A stretch of DNA of 64,000 bases from Variovorax atrisoli 110B (GTDB lineage Bacteria > Pseudomonadota > Gammaproteobacteria > Burkholderiales > Burkholderiaceae_C): NCBI RefSeq assembly GCF_000382045.1, contig NZ_KB907450.1, positions 758,204-822,203 on the forward strand, read 5' to 3'. Below the pieces are notes generated by a model. That model had not been told where the DNA came from and made no database searches. It was given only the letters and a program-made list of their open reading frames with translations. The position numbers and the translations under genes were made by a program. Shown here in pieces: positions 34,286 to 43,800 of the stretch (position 1 is its first letter; each line of letters begins with the position of its first letter).

Positions 34286-35389
34286 TCAGCCCGGCTGCTG
34301 CTGAGTCGTGCAGTGGATGCCGCCGCCGCCCGCGGCAATGGCGTCGATGTCCAGTTGAACGACCTCCCGGCGCGGAAACAGCTCTTGCAGCAGCGAACGG
34401 GCGTTGCCATCGGCTCGTGAATCGCCGAACTGCGGCGCGATCACCGCGCCGTTGCACACGTAGAAGTTGATGTAGCCGGCGGCGAACTCGGGCGTTTCCA
34501 GCTTCCGGCGTACGGAATCCGGCCCTCTTAGAACTTCCACACGCAGCCGCTGGCCGCGGGCATCCGTAGCCTGTTTCAGGATCTCGAGGTGCCGGCGGGT
34601 CACGGCCCGGTCATGGGAGCCGGGGTCCTCGTCGAGGCCGGCCACCACGACACCGGGCGAGGCGAAGCGGGCATAGAAATCGGTGTGGCCGTCGGTGATG
34701 TCGCGCCCCGCGATTCCAGGCAGCCAGATGATCTTGCGCAGGCCCAGCAGCAGCTTCAGCTCGGCTTCGCAGGCTTCCTTGCCCAGGCCGGGATTGCGGT
34801 TGGCATTGAGCACGCAGCTCTCGGTGATGATGGCCGTGCCTTGACCGTCGACCTCGATGCCGCCGCCCTCCAGCACGAGCCGGGTACTCAGCCGCCGTAC
34901 GCCGGCTGCACTGGTCACGTAACCGGCGACTTCCGCGTCGTGTTCATGCTCCTGCTTGCGGCCCCAGCCGTTGAAATTGAAATCCACCCCGGCCCATTGG
35001 CCAGAGGCGCTGTCGCGCACGAACACGGGGCCGGTGTCGCGCATCCAGAGATCGTCGACCGGCTGCACCTCGAGCTGTACCCGGTTGCCGCACAGGCGGG
35101 CCGCGAGATCGTGCTCTTCCTCGTTCACCAGCATGCGCACCGGCTCGAAGGCCGCGATCGTCCGCGCGACGCTGGCCAGGTGCTCGCGCACCGGCTTCAG
35201 CAGCCGCCGGCCCCAGACGTCCTCGTTAGCGCCGAAGGACATCCAGGTGGCACGATGCGGATCGCCTTCGTCAGGCATGTGCCAGGACTCGGGCGCCGCC
35301 GCCATCGACGGCACGGCCAGTCCCAGGGGCGCGAGGCTCAGGCCGCCGAGCAGACGGCGACGGGTCAGTAGAGGAGGGGGCATGCGCAT
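34286..35389 (-). CDS. Tat-exported agmatine-deiminase-family protein, copy 1
   Basis: A 367-residue PAD/AgDI-fold protein. A Tat-type signal (LTRRRLLGGLSLAPL, cleavage near SMAAA) precedes the catalytic domain, which has VDDLWMRDTGPVFVR, LVLEGGGIEVDGQGT, GRDITDGHTDFYARF and the active-site Cys360 in GGIHCTTQQ. The guanidine-deiminase residues are all present. Canonical agmatine deiminase converts agmatine to N-carbamoylputrescine in the cytosol; this copy is predicted to act outside the cytoplasm. It follows a close paralogue by 12 bases; the two probably arose by duplication. Confidence 0.88.
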   Translation of the reverse strand: MRMPPPLLTRRRLLGGLSLAPLGLAVPSMAAAPESWHMPDEGDPHRATWMSFGANEDVWGRRLLKPVREHLASVARTIAAFEPVRMLVNEEEHDLAARLCGNRVQLEVQPVDDLWMRDTGPVFVRDSASGQWAGVDFNFNGWGRKQEHEHDAEVAGYVTSAAGVRRLSTRLVLEGGGIEVDGQGTAIITESCVLNANRNPGLGKEACEAELKLLLGLRKIIWLPGIAGRDITDGHTDFYARFASPGVVVAGLDEDPGSHDRAVTRRHLEILKQATDARGQRLRVEVLRGPDSVRRKLETPEFAAGYINFYVCNGAVIAPQFGDSRADGNARSLLQELFPRREVVQLDIDAIAAGGGGIHCTTQQQPG

Positions 35390-35401
35390 GTCGGTGTCCT
35401 G

Positions 35402-36574
35402 CTACACGGGTTCCTGTTGCGTCGTGCAGTGGATGCCGCCGCCGCCGGCGGCAACGGCGTCGATGTTCAGCTGGACGATCTGGTGACTGGGCAATTGGGC
35501 CGCGAGCGCATTGCGGGCAGCCTGGTCGGCCGCAGCATCGCCGAATTCGGGCAGGAAAAGAGCCTTGTCGGTGATCAGGAAATTCACGTACCCGGCCGCG
35601 AAGTCCTTGCGTGAGAACTCCGGCCGCACCTTGCCCGGCGTTTCCAACACGACGATCCGCAGCGCGCGGCCGCGTGCATCGGTCGCCGCGCGCAGCAACT
35701 CCAGATGAAGCCGCGTCACCCTGTGATCGAACGAGGTCTCGTCGTTCTCCAGCGCTGCGACGACCACTCCCGGCTTGATGAAGCGGGCGTAGAAGTCGGT
35801 GTGGCCATCGGTGATGTCGCGGTTGGCGATGCCGGGCAGCCAGATGATCTTTTCCAGGCCCAGCAGTCGCTTGAGTTCGACCTCGGCGTCGGCCTTGGTG
35901 ACGCCCGGATTGCGGTTGGCGTTGAGCACGCAGCTCTCGGTGATGATGGCCGTGCCTTCCCCGTCGACTTCGATGCCGCCGCCTTCCATCACGAGCCGGC
36001 TGCGCAGCAGCGGTACCCCGGTCAGTTCCGCCATTCGGGCGGCCACGGTCGCGTCGCGGGTGTGCGGCTGCTTGTTGCCCCAGCCGTTGAAGTTGAAGCT
36101 CACCGCTGCGCGCTCGCCGCGGGTATTGCGCACGAAGACGCAGCCGGTGTCGCGCATCCAGAGATCGTCGATCTCGTGCTGGATCAGTTCCACGTTGGAG
36201 CCGCAGAGCTGGCGCGCGGTGGCGAAATCGTCCGCACCCACCAGCATCTTCACCGGCTCGTAGACGCTGATGGCGTTGGCGATGCGCGCCAGCGCCTGCT
36301 GTACCGGCTGGCGCATGGGCGCGGTCCAGACCGATTCGCGGGCCGCGAACGCCATCCATACGGCGCGATGCGGAGCGCTCTCATCGGGCATCCGCCAGGT
36401 TTCGGCCGGTTGCGGGGAGGGCTGGAGCGCCATCGGGGAGGGCGCGGGAGCAGGGGCCGGCACCGGAACAAGTGCCTGCGGGCCGTTGCCGCCACCGCCT
36501 CCCCCACATGCACTCAGGATTCCGCTCATCAATCCGAGGCTGCCAAAGCCCATCAGGGCACGTCGAGTTGTCAT
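35402..36574 (-). CDS. Tat lipoprotein, agmatine-deiminase-family protein, copy 2
   Basis: A 390-residue paralogue of the next gene downstream. The signal is a Tat lipoprotein type: TTRRALMGFGSLGLMSGILSAC with twin Arg at 4-5 and lipobox Cys23, then a Gly- and Pro-rich linker. The catalytic domain has IDDLWMRDTGCVFVR, LVMEGGGIEVDGEGT, NRDITDGHTDFYARF and Cys383 in GGIHCTTQQ. I chose the ATG at 36574; an upstream in-frame TTG at 36583 is a weaker start. The enzyme is expected to be tethered to a membrane facing the periplasm or outside. A divergent role from copy 1 cannot be read from sequence. Confidence 0.87.
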   Translation of the reverse strand: MTTRRALMGFGSLGLMSGILSACGGGGGGNGPQALVPVPAPAPAPSPMALQPSPQPAETWRMPDESAPHRAVWMAFAARESVWTAPMRQPVQQALARIANAISVYEPVKMLVGADDFATARQLCGSNVELIQHEIDDLWMRDTGCVFVRNTRGERAAVSFNFNGWGNKQPHTRDATVAARMAELTGVPLLRSRLVMEGGGIEVDGEGTAIITESCVLNANRNPGVTKADAEVELKRLLGLEKIIWLPGIANRDITDGHTDFYARFIKPGVVVAALENDETSFDHRVTRLHLELLRAATDARGRALRIVVLETPGKVRPEFSRKDFAAGYVNFLITDKALFLPEFGDAAADQAARNALAAQLPSHQIVQLNIDAVAAGGGGIHCTTQQEPV

Positions 36575-36679
36575 GAAAATCAAGGGTTACTACTGAGCCC
36601 CGGATTCTGTTGACGTTTATCTATTTGGAAAATTGATCTTTTCTGGACTGATCGGCCAATTTGGCTCATGACTCGGTTT

Positions 36680-37537
36680 TCAGGGCTTGGCGTAGCGCAC
36701 CAGGCTCTCGAACACTTCGCGGACCATCGGCATGCGCGGCTCGCCCTCGGTGCGCGAGATCCACAGCGTGCCAAGCGACAGGCTCTGGTACTCGAGGAGG
36801 CGCTGAAGCTGGCCCGTGTGCAGGGCTTCGTCGGCCAACAGGCGCGACACGAGTGCCACGCCGTGGCCGCGCAAGGCCGCGTCGAGCAGGAGGCGCGGAT
36901 CGTCGTAGATGGCGCGCTTGCGCAGCTTGCCGAAGTGCTCGCGGATGAACGGACCGATGCGGTCACTCGTGAGGTCGGATTCGAGGCAAAGCAACCCGGC
37001 GGCAGCCTTGTCGGCGGAGTCTGCATGCACGACTGCGACGAGTTCGTCTTCGAGCAGCTGGACCTCGAACACGCCGCGCTGCCTGAGCGGCTCGCGGGTG
37101 ATGGCGATATCCACGTCCATCTCGTCGATGTAGCGCGCGGTCTCGTCGATCGAGATGATCGGACAGAGCGCTGGATGCTCGCGCAGCAGCATCTCGAGGC
37201 GCGGCTGCAGCCAGCCTTCGGCGATCGGCGCCGGACAGACCAGCGTGACCAGGCTGTCATCCAGGTAGGTTTCGATGCGGTCGAGCCCGTTGCGGATCTG
37301 ATCGAGCGACTTGCCGACGCTGTCGAGCAGCAAGCGCCCGGAGACCGTCAATTCGACGCCGCGTCCTTTGCGCCGGAACAGCGGCTGGCCGACTTGCTCT
37401 TCGAGCTGGGCGATCTGGTGGCTGACGGCGGATTGGGAGATGCTCAGTTCGTCCGCAGCCCGCGAATAGCTCCCCAGGCGGGCAGCGGCTTCGAAGCCGA
37501 TCAGGAATCTGAAGGAAGGCAGTCTGGTGTTGGACAT
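36680..37537 (-). CDS. LysR-family transcriptional regulator
   Basis: A 285-residue LysR-type regulator. The winged-helix segment is SFRFLIGFEAAARLGSYSRAADELSISQSAVSHQIAQLEEQ, followed by FRRKGRGVELTVSGRLLL, and the C-terminal effector domain has two Rossmann-like halves (CPAPIAEGWLQPRLEM and DVDIAITREP). I use the ATG giving MSNTRLPSF; an upstream GTG at 37615 would extend it by 26 residues. It lies just before the two agmatine-deiminase-like genes on the same strand and is divergent from the LuxR-type gene. It may control either neighbour, but the target is not shown. Confidence 0.9.
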   Translation of the reverse strand: MSNTRLPSFRFLIGFEAAARLGSYSRAADELSISQSAVSHQIAQLEEQVGQPLFRRKGRGVELTVSGRLLLDSVGKSLDQIRNGLDRIETYLDDSLVTLVCPAPIAEGWLQPRLEMLLREHPALCPIISIDETARYIDEMDVDIAITREPLRQRGVFEVQLLEDELVAVVHADSADKAAAGLLCLESDLTSDRIGPFIREHFGKLRKRAIYDDPRLLLDAALRGHGVALVSRLLADEALHTGQLQRLLEYQSLSLGTLWISRTEGEPRMPMVREVFESLVRYAKP

Positions 37538-37611
37538 GGGAACAGTCCGCGGAGGTAGATTTGCTTTCTGGATTTTCGGGGGGGATAGCCTCCCTGGAAT
37601 CCATCCATATC

Positions 37612-37624
37612 GCACACAATGTGC
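37612..37624. promoter_or_regulatory. Dyad in the LysR/LuxR divergent promoter region
   Basis: GCACA-CAA-TGTGC is a perfect 5+3+5 inverted repeat between the divergent LysR and LuxR genes, about 75 bases before the LysR ATG and 62 before the LuxR ATG. It contains the T-N11-A type spacing seen in many LysR operators (A and T arms around the axis), so autoregulation by the LysR protein is plausible. Binding has to be tested. Confidence 0.4.
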
Positions 37625-37686
37625 ATTATGTTAAATAACAGATGGCAAATAGAACCCCTCTTCGTCCGGAGCAAGGTGGTAGTTAG

Positions 37687-38760
37687 ATGCAAGCACTGAT
37701 CGAGAACATATACGCCGCAGGCATGGGCGAGCAGCCGTGGCGATGCGCCCTCGACCGGATTCGTGCACTGACGGGCACTCGACTGGTCGCCATCGTGACA
37801 TTGGATGGCGCCGGCCAGACCCTTGCCAGCGATGTCGCGGCCGACGACGACGAGTTGGCCGGCAAGATCCAGCAGGGCTACAACGACGAATTTCATCGAT
37901 ATGACCCGTCCCGGGCCGTGGCCGCGAAATGGGACGTGGGCCGCTGGTACGACGACCGGCAATGGAATCGGGACAGACAGCGCTCGCACAGCATCTATCA
38001 CCAGGAATTCCTGCGTCCCCTGGACCTGGGGTATTGGGAAGGCGCATTCGTCTCCAGGACAACCAGGTTGTCGCACTTCTTGAGCTTGCATGGCGGGACG
38101 GACGACATGGGGTCGACCTCCTCCCGAGGCAGCTTCCAGAGCATTGGCACGCATCTGGGACGAGCGTTGCGCCTGCAAGCCCAGCTTGAGAGTTCGCAAC
38201 AGCAGGTGAACCACGTCGAATCGGTGTTCGATGCCCTGGGCTGCGCGATCTTCGTGCTGGACGATTCGCGGCGCTTGCTGCGCGCGAATTCGGCGGCCAG
38301 CAGGCTCATGGCGCGCGAGAAGGCGCTGCGCTTCGTGAACGGCCGTTTCGAGCCATCGCCGCCATCGCCATCGACGGCACGGGAATGGCACGAGGCGTGC
38401 CGTCAAGGCGCGATCGCCCTTCGACGACCGGCGCCCCACAGCCCTTTGGTGCTGCGCTTGACTCCGTTGTCAGCCAGCTCTGCGGTGGCCAAGGACTGGC
38501 AGAGGCCCTTGACGCTGATGGTCGCTTCCGGTGATCGATCCATGGCGGAACAACAAAGCAGCCTGCGCATCGTTTTCGGCCTCACTCAGGCCGAAAGCGA
38601 AGTCTGCACCTCGATCTGCGTTGAAGGCCTCACGCCCCAGGCCTGCGCCGAGTCCCGCGGGGTGTCGATCGGCACCATTCGCTCGCAGATCAAATCCATC
38701 CACCTGAAGACCGGCGTGACCCGGCTCGCTGAACTGGTGCGGCTGGTCACCGGGATGTAA
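37687..38760 (+). CDS. LuxR-type HTH regulator with a PAS-like sensor region
   Basis: A 357-residue protein. The C-terminal 60 residues are a LuxR/FixJ-type HTH (FGLTQAESEVCTSICVEGLTPQACAESRGVSIGTIRSQIKSIHLKTGVTRLAELVRLV, read in parts). The N-terminal 200 residues form a less conserved region with YDPSRAVAAKWDVGRW and a segment around 180-260 that resembles a PAS-like fold (VFDALGCAIFVLDDSRRLLRANSAA). There is no receiver Asp pocket and no acyl-homoserine-lactone signature that I could recognise. AAGGTGG lies eight bases before the ATG. The target genes are unknown; a neighbour such as the two coupled lipoprotein-type genes to the right is possible. Confidence 0.87.
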   Translation: MQALIENIYAAGMGEQPWRCALDRIRALTGTRLVAIVTLDGAGQTLASDVAADDDELAGKIQQGYNDEFHRYDPSRAVAAKWDVGRWYDDRQWNRDRQRSHSIYHQEFLRPLDLGYWEGAFVSRTTRLSHFLSLHGGTDDMGSTSSRGSFQSIGTHLGRALRLQAQLESSQQQVNHVESVFDALGCAIFVLDDSRRLLRANSAASRLMAREKALRFVNGRFEPSPPSPSTAREWHEACRQGAIALRRPAPHSPLVLRLTPLSASSAVAKDWQRPLTLMVASGDRSMAEQQSSLRIVFGLTQAESEVCTSICVEGLTPQACAESRGVSIGTIRSQIKSIHLKTGVTRLAELVRLVTGM

Positions 38761-38794
38761 GGCGCCGCTCCCCCTCCCCGGCTCGCGCCGCCTT
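38759..38794. terminator. Possible weak terminator between convergent genes
   Basis: AAGGCG overlapping the LuxR-type stop pairs with CGCCTT at 38789-38794 across a Pro/Cys-poor C-rich spacer, followed by TTATTT on the plus strand. The stem is short (6 bp) and the loop long, so this is a weak candidate for ending the LuxR-type transcript before the convergent lipoprotein gene. Confidence 0.25.
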
Positions 38795-38796
38795 CC

Positions 38797-39696
38797 TTAT
38801 TTGTACGCTTCATTCGTGGCGTTAGTCCTGAGGGCTCTTTCCTTGTCGGCCATCAAGGCCTGCAAGTGCAGCGGATACGGCGAAGGCATGGTCCCGATGG
38901 GGGCATCCAATCCCTGGCGTCGCACTTGCGCGATCGCGTTGTTCAGGAGCTCGGCGTCCTTCGCCAATCTTTGCGGGGTGTAGGGCTGTGACTGCAGCGC
39001 GAAGCGAGCGGGCTTCAGCTTGCGGTGGATCACCGTGATGTACTGCTGACTCTTCTGGGCCGCATCCTCTCCGTAGTACGCCCGCGTCCGCATCACAAAC
39101 TCGTCTTCGAGCGCGGTCGGACTGGCGCCGTAGTCGACGTCCAGGCGGCAAAGATAGGACTTGTACATGAAGTCCTTCGCCCGTGCGTCGCCGGCTTTCT
39201 CCATGGTGTCGAAGTACGCCACGAAAAGCGGTGCGCTGCGCATCTGAGGGTCACGGACACCGTACCAGCTCATGCTTTCGCATAGCATGCTATTGAGGGG
39301 CGGTGTGGTCCCCGGCACTCTCGATGCCTTGTCGAGCAGCGCCTGCGACATGTAGGGAACCGCTTCTCGGAAGTGCCCGGATTGATACAGCACCATCGCG
39401 AGCTGCGCGCTGTAGAGGGCACAAGCCCGGTGATTGCCGCTTTCGCCGTTGTAGCCTTTCATCTGCCAGAAGGACATCTTTCCCAGACCTTCGATGGGCG
39501 CGCACTCCTCGTTCAGGCGCTTTTGCAGCAGCGCGACGGCCTGTTGGGGCTGCGACTTTTGAATGGGAACAACCGAGCTCTCGATCCATTTCTCGGCTGC
39601 TCGCTCATGCTCCCACGGATGAGTCGCGCATCCTGCCAAGGAGATAAGCGCTGCGGCGAGCGCAACTGCAAGAACATGCTTGCGAACCCGCGTCAT
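38797..39696 (-). CDS. Predicted lipoprotein of unknown function
   Basis: A 299-residue lipoprotein (MTRVRKH, hydrophobic core, lipobox LAGC, Cys23). The mature part is mostly helical with TPR-like pairs (CALYSAQLAMVLYQSGHFREAVPYMSQALL, then SWYGVRDPQMRSAPLFVAYFDTMEKAGDARAKDF), which suggests a scaffold, but no known family was recognised. The start at 39696 overlaps the previous gene (ATGA); an upstream ATG at 39711 would add five residues. With the gene before it, it forms a coupled pair of unknown role. Confidence 0.77.
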   Translation of the reverse strand: MTRVRKHVLAVALAAALISLAGCATHPWEHERAAEKWIESSVVPIQKSQPQQAVALLQKRLNEECAPIEGLGKMSFWQMKGYNGESGNHRACALYSAQLAMVLYQSGHFREAVPYMSQALLDKASRVPGTTPPLNSMLCESMSWYGVRDPQMRSAPLFVAYFDTMEKAGDARAKDFMYKSYLCRLDVDYGASPTALEDEFVMRTRAYYGEDAAQKSQQYITVIHRKLKPARFALQSQPYTPQRLAKDAELLNNAIAQVRRQGLDAPIGTMPSPYPLHLQALMADKERALRTNATNEAYK

Positions 39697-40538
39697 TTCT
39701 CGACCCCCCATGGATTGACGTCTGCACCATTTCCGACAGCCTGCCTGGCATCGTTCTCGATCTGCGCCGCTCGATCTTGCCGATAGAGCTTTTCCTGCTC
39801 TTCACGCTCGGATGCACGGCTCATTGCGTCCAAACCCGCTCCCACTGCGCCGATCAACTGCGTCGCGCGGCTGGCGCGCGTCACGGAAGGGTCGGGCGGC
39901 GGCTGGTAGATCGGCGAAGAAGGGGCGGCGGCCTGCGCGGGACGCACCAAGGCCGGAGCAGCACGCGCGGTAGCCTGCGGCGCCGCTGCTGCGTGCGGGG
40001 TCACGGAAGCGCCGCTTTGCTGCCCGACGCCGGTGCTGCCGGCCTTCGCTGCTCCAGCCGGCGCCCCGAAAAGCTGCTGCCGCGCCCGCTGCTCCTCTTG
40101 CTGGCTCCTGCGCAGGGCATCTGCACGCTGGGCATCGGCTTCCCGGCGCCGCCGCTCCTCCTGGGCTCGCTGTTCCTGCGGATCGACCCATGGATGACAA
40201 CGAGCCTCCTCGTTGACCGCCACCACGCCCGTCTCGATGCTCTCCGTGGCGCCCGGCTTGACGATCACCGTATGCCCGTTGCCGAAGGCACGATTGGCGT
40301 CGGCCCAGGACACGGCGCACTGCTGCGCTTGTGTGCCCGTGTTCTGAACATAAAGCACGGCGTTGAACCCACCCGGCGCGCCGCTCTTCCATAGGCGGAT
40401 TTCAGCGAGTGAGCTGGAATGGAAGCCTGACAGCAATGAGGCTGTGACAACCAGCGCAGCAAGCCGGCGAGGCGGTTCCGGATTCGGACTTGGAAAAGAG
40501 ACATTCCTCCCGAAGGGCAGGATGAAGCGTTCGATCAT
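39693..40538 (-). CDS. Secreted coiled-coil protein of unknown function
   Basis: A 281-residue protein with a late signal sequence (RRLAALVVTASLLSGFHSSSLAEIRLW, cleavage near Ala52). A short beta domain with NTGTQAQQCAVSWADANRAFGNGHTVIVKPGATESIETGVVAVNEE follows, then a coiled coil rich in Arg, Glu and Gln (about 145-185), a Pro/Ala linker and a C-terminal helical stretch. I recognise no family. The start at 40538 is chosen because it precedes the signal at a usual distance; the evidence for a ribosome site is weak. It is translationally coupled to the downstream lipoprotein gene. Confidence 0.65.
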   Translation of the reverse strand: MIERFILPFGRNVSFPSPNPEPPRRLAALVVTASLLSGFHSSSLAEIRLWKSGAPGGFNAVLYVQNTGTQAQQCAVSWADANRAFGNGHTVIVKPGATESIETGVVAVNEEARCHPWVDPQEQRAQEERRRREADAQRADALRRSQQEEQRARQQLFGAPAGAAKAGSTGVGQQSGASVTPHAAAAPQATARAAPALVRPAQAAAPSSPIYQPPPDPSVTRASRATQLIGAVGAGLDAMSRASEREEQEKLYRQDRAAQIENDARQAVGNGADVNPWGVEK

Positions 40539-40815
40539 CTCGAAGTCGAGTGGGCTTGATGGCGCCGAATTGTCGAACGCCTCCCCTGCTGCGGCATCTC
40601 CAATATTCAGGATGCGGACTCCGCCAGCACATGCTATCGAGACCAAAGGTCGGACCAGATCGAGCGTCCGGTCGTCCCATGTCGAATCAAGCCGCGGCTT
40701 GTCGAAGCAATCGCTTCACAGGATTCCAGGCAATTGCTTCGACGTTTGCACGCATCGGCCTGTCCGCAGCGGGGCGCTGGGGCCGGCGCGTGTCAAACCG
40801 ACCGACTCATTCATC
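40539..40815. other. Non-coding gap between the trehalose operon end and the coupled pair
   Basis: No convincing gene, inverted repeat or terminator was found in these 277 bases. Open frames on both strands lack protein-like composition. The region is less GC-rich than the trehalose operon and should hold the promoter of the coiled-coil protein and lipoprotein pair on the minus strand. Confidence 0.5.
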
Positions 40816-43800
40816 TCAGCGCGTGCCAGCCACGGCCAACGCAGCCCAGGGCATCGCGACGAATGCTTCGCTGAGGCGAAGGCGCGCCGCATCCCCTGAG
40901 GCAGATACGGCCTCCCCGGTCAGCAGGTTTCGGAACGAAGCGCCAGCGAGCCAACCCGGCAGGCGGATGGTCGTGCCGTCCCAGCTCCTCGCCTCCGGCA
41001 GTCTCGGCGCAGCGGCTTCTCCAGAAATCGACGCGAACAGGCGGCCGGCCAGAACCAGCACGGCCTGGTCGCCATGCCGCCGCGCGAACGCCACGACGTG
41101 GCGCGCCAGCGGGCCCTCGACCGCCAGCGGTTCATAGCTTCCTTCGGAAAACAGCAGCGGCTGCGACCGGCGCAAGCTCAGCAGGCGCCAGATGAACCAG
41201 AGCTTCGCGCGACCATCGTGAGGGGCCGCGGCCATCGCCGTGATCCGTGACGAAAGATCGTTCCTGCCGACCGTCTGGTCCAGCTCATCGAGCAGCTGCT
41301 GGCGCAGCGCGTAGTCCACGGGGCGACGGTTGTCCGGGTCCACGAGGCTCAGCGCGATCAGCTCGCTTCCCTGGTACAGGTCGGGCACGCCGGGCGAGGC
41401 GTATTTCAGCAAGGTGAGGGTCAGGCTGTTCCAGGCGCCCAGCGTCGCCAGCCGGTCCGACAGCTGCCGGATGTCGCGCAGGCAGGCGCCCTCCTCCCCG
41501 CTTTCGGCGGGAGCCAGGATCTCGCGCACGAAGTGCTCCAGAGCCGATTCGTACGGCTCGTCCGGCTGTGTCCAGCGCGTGCGCAGCTTGGCTTCGCGCG
41601 CGGCCTTGCGCATGTATTGGCAGATGCGATCGGCGTAGTCCGGAAGCTCTGCAGCAGCGAGCCCGCCCGGCGGCAGGGTGCCCAGCAGGGTCTGGTAGAG
41701 CAGGTATTCGTCGGCCGGGGATGGCATCTCGCCGCCGCCCGGCAGCTGCACGCGCGATCCGCGGCACTTGCCGTGCCAGCGCGCCAGGGCGTGCATCCAT
41801 TCGTCCGGAATCTCCGAAAGCACGTCGATGCGGTTGCGCACGTCTTCCGAGCGCTTGTTGTCATGCGTCGAGGTTGCAAGCATGGTGTGCGGCCAGCGCA
41901 GCGCGCGGTCGGCCGAGAGCTCGTGGAACTGCTCGACCTCGATGCCGAAAAGATCGGGCTCCCCGCCCACCTCGTTGAGCGAGCTCAGAGGAAAGTAGCG
42001 GTAGAAGGCCGTGTCTTCCACGCCCTTGGCCGCCACCGGCGCGCTGAACTGCTGGAAGCGCATCGCGAAGCGTTTTACCCGCTCAGCCAGCGCGGCCGGC
42101 GCCCCATCAGCCACCTCTCCACGCAGCGCACCGCGCAGGAACTCGAACACCGACAAGTCGGCGTCACCGCTGCGCCGCGCAGCCTCGGCCACGGCTTCGT
42201 CGATGAAGTGCGCGTCCTGCGGGGACGGCCCCTCGACGATGTAGGTTCGGTAGACGCTCATGCATGCGCACACGCCCGCCAGCGCCCGCCGCAGCGCGTT
42301 GAGCGTGTAGTCGCGCGTTCCCCGGTCGGCACGGGCGATGCGGAGCAACTCGCCGGAGAGCACGTTGAGCTCCGAGGACAGCGCGTTGCGCATCACCTCG
42401 CGCCGGCCTTCGCGGCAGATCGAGGCGAAGTCTTCCGTCACGCCGCTGAAGCGCTGCCAGGCGTGCAGCACGCTGTCCTCGCCTGCGGTATCGACCAGCA
42501 CGCCGTTGGCCACGTTGGCGAAACGGTAGCCGGTGGTGCCGTGCACGTGCCAGCTGTCGGGCACCTCCTCGTGCGCGGCCGCGATCTTCTCCGCCACCAC
42601 ATAGAGCGGCCGCGCGGGCCGGCCACCGGCGTCATGGGTCGGCAGCGCCAGGCCGGCGCGTCGTGCATAGCCTTCCTGCAGCTTGCGGAAATAGCCCGCG
42701 GGGTCGTACAGCCCGTCGGGGTGATCGATGCGCAGCCCGTCGACCGCGCCCGAAGCGGCGAGGTCCAGCGCGAAGGACTGCGTGGCCTCGAACACCTCGT
42801 CGCGCTCCATGCGCACGCCCGCGAGATCGTTGATGTCGAAGAAGCGGCGGTAGTTGATCTCGTCGGCCGCCACGCGCCAGTGCGCGAGCCGGTAGGCCTG
42901 CGTCTCGATCAGCCCGTGCAGCGCGTCGCGACCCTCAATCGAGGCCAGGTTGAACTCGGCCACCGCGGCGGCGACCGCACGGGCCACCTCGGGCTGGCCA
43001 AGGGCCAGATCCGCGAGCCGCGCCTTGAGCAGCTCCTTGTCGCGCACGCGCTCGGCCTGCTCGTGCGGCGACGTGGCATTGCGCCCCGGCAGTCGCCCGA
43101 AGGCAGTCGAAAGACTCGCGAGCCGGTCTGCATCGACGCCGCCGAGCCGCGAGAGCGCGGGCTCCAGCACTGCCGGGTAGGTTTCGGGGGCCACCGGAAA
43201 GCGGTGCTCGAAATAGCGCATGGCGAAGCTGCCGGCCGCTTCCTCGAAGCACAGCACCAGTTCGCCGCGCTCCAGCACCTCGCCGTAGTGCCCGCCCAGC
43301 ACCGGCAGCAGCACCTTGCCGGCCAGCTCGGGGTTCAGCGGCTGCCAGTCGATGTCGAAGTGCTGCGCGAAGAGCGAGGCCGGGCCGTTCTCCAGCACGT
43401 CCATCCACCAGGCGTTGTCGGCGCCGAACACGCCCATGTGGTTGGGCACCATGTCCAGCAGCTGGCCCAGGCCGTTCGCCTTCAGCGCATCGACGAAGCG
43501 CGCGAAGCCCTCCGCGCCGCCGAGCTCGGGGTTGATCTCGGCATGGGCGACCACGTCGTAGCCGTGCATGCTGCCGGGCCGGGCGCGCTGTATCGGCGAA
43601 CAGTAGACATGGCTCACGCCCAGCTTCGCGAGGTAGGGCAGCACGCGGATGGCGTCGTCGAAGCCGAAGTCCTTGTGGAACTGCAGCCTGTAGGTGGCGC
43701 GCGGAATGCGCGTCTGCAGGCCGGCCAGCGCTTCGTGATTCGACTGCCGCGGCCGCGCTTCGCCCAGCACCCGCGCCAGCCCGCGCATGCGATCGCCCTG

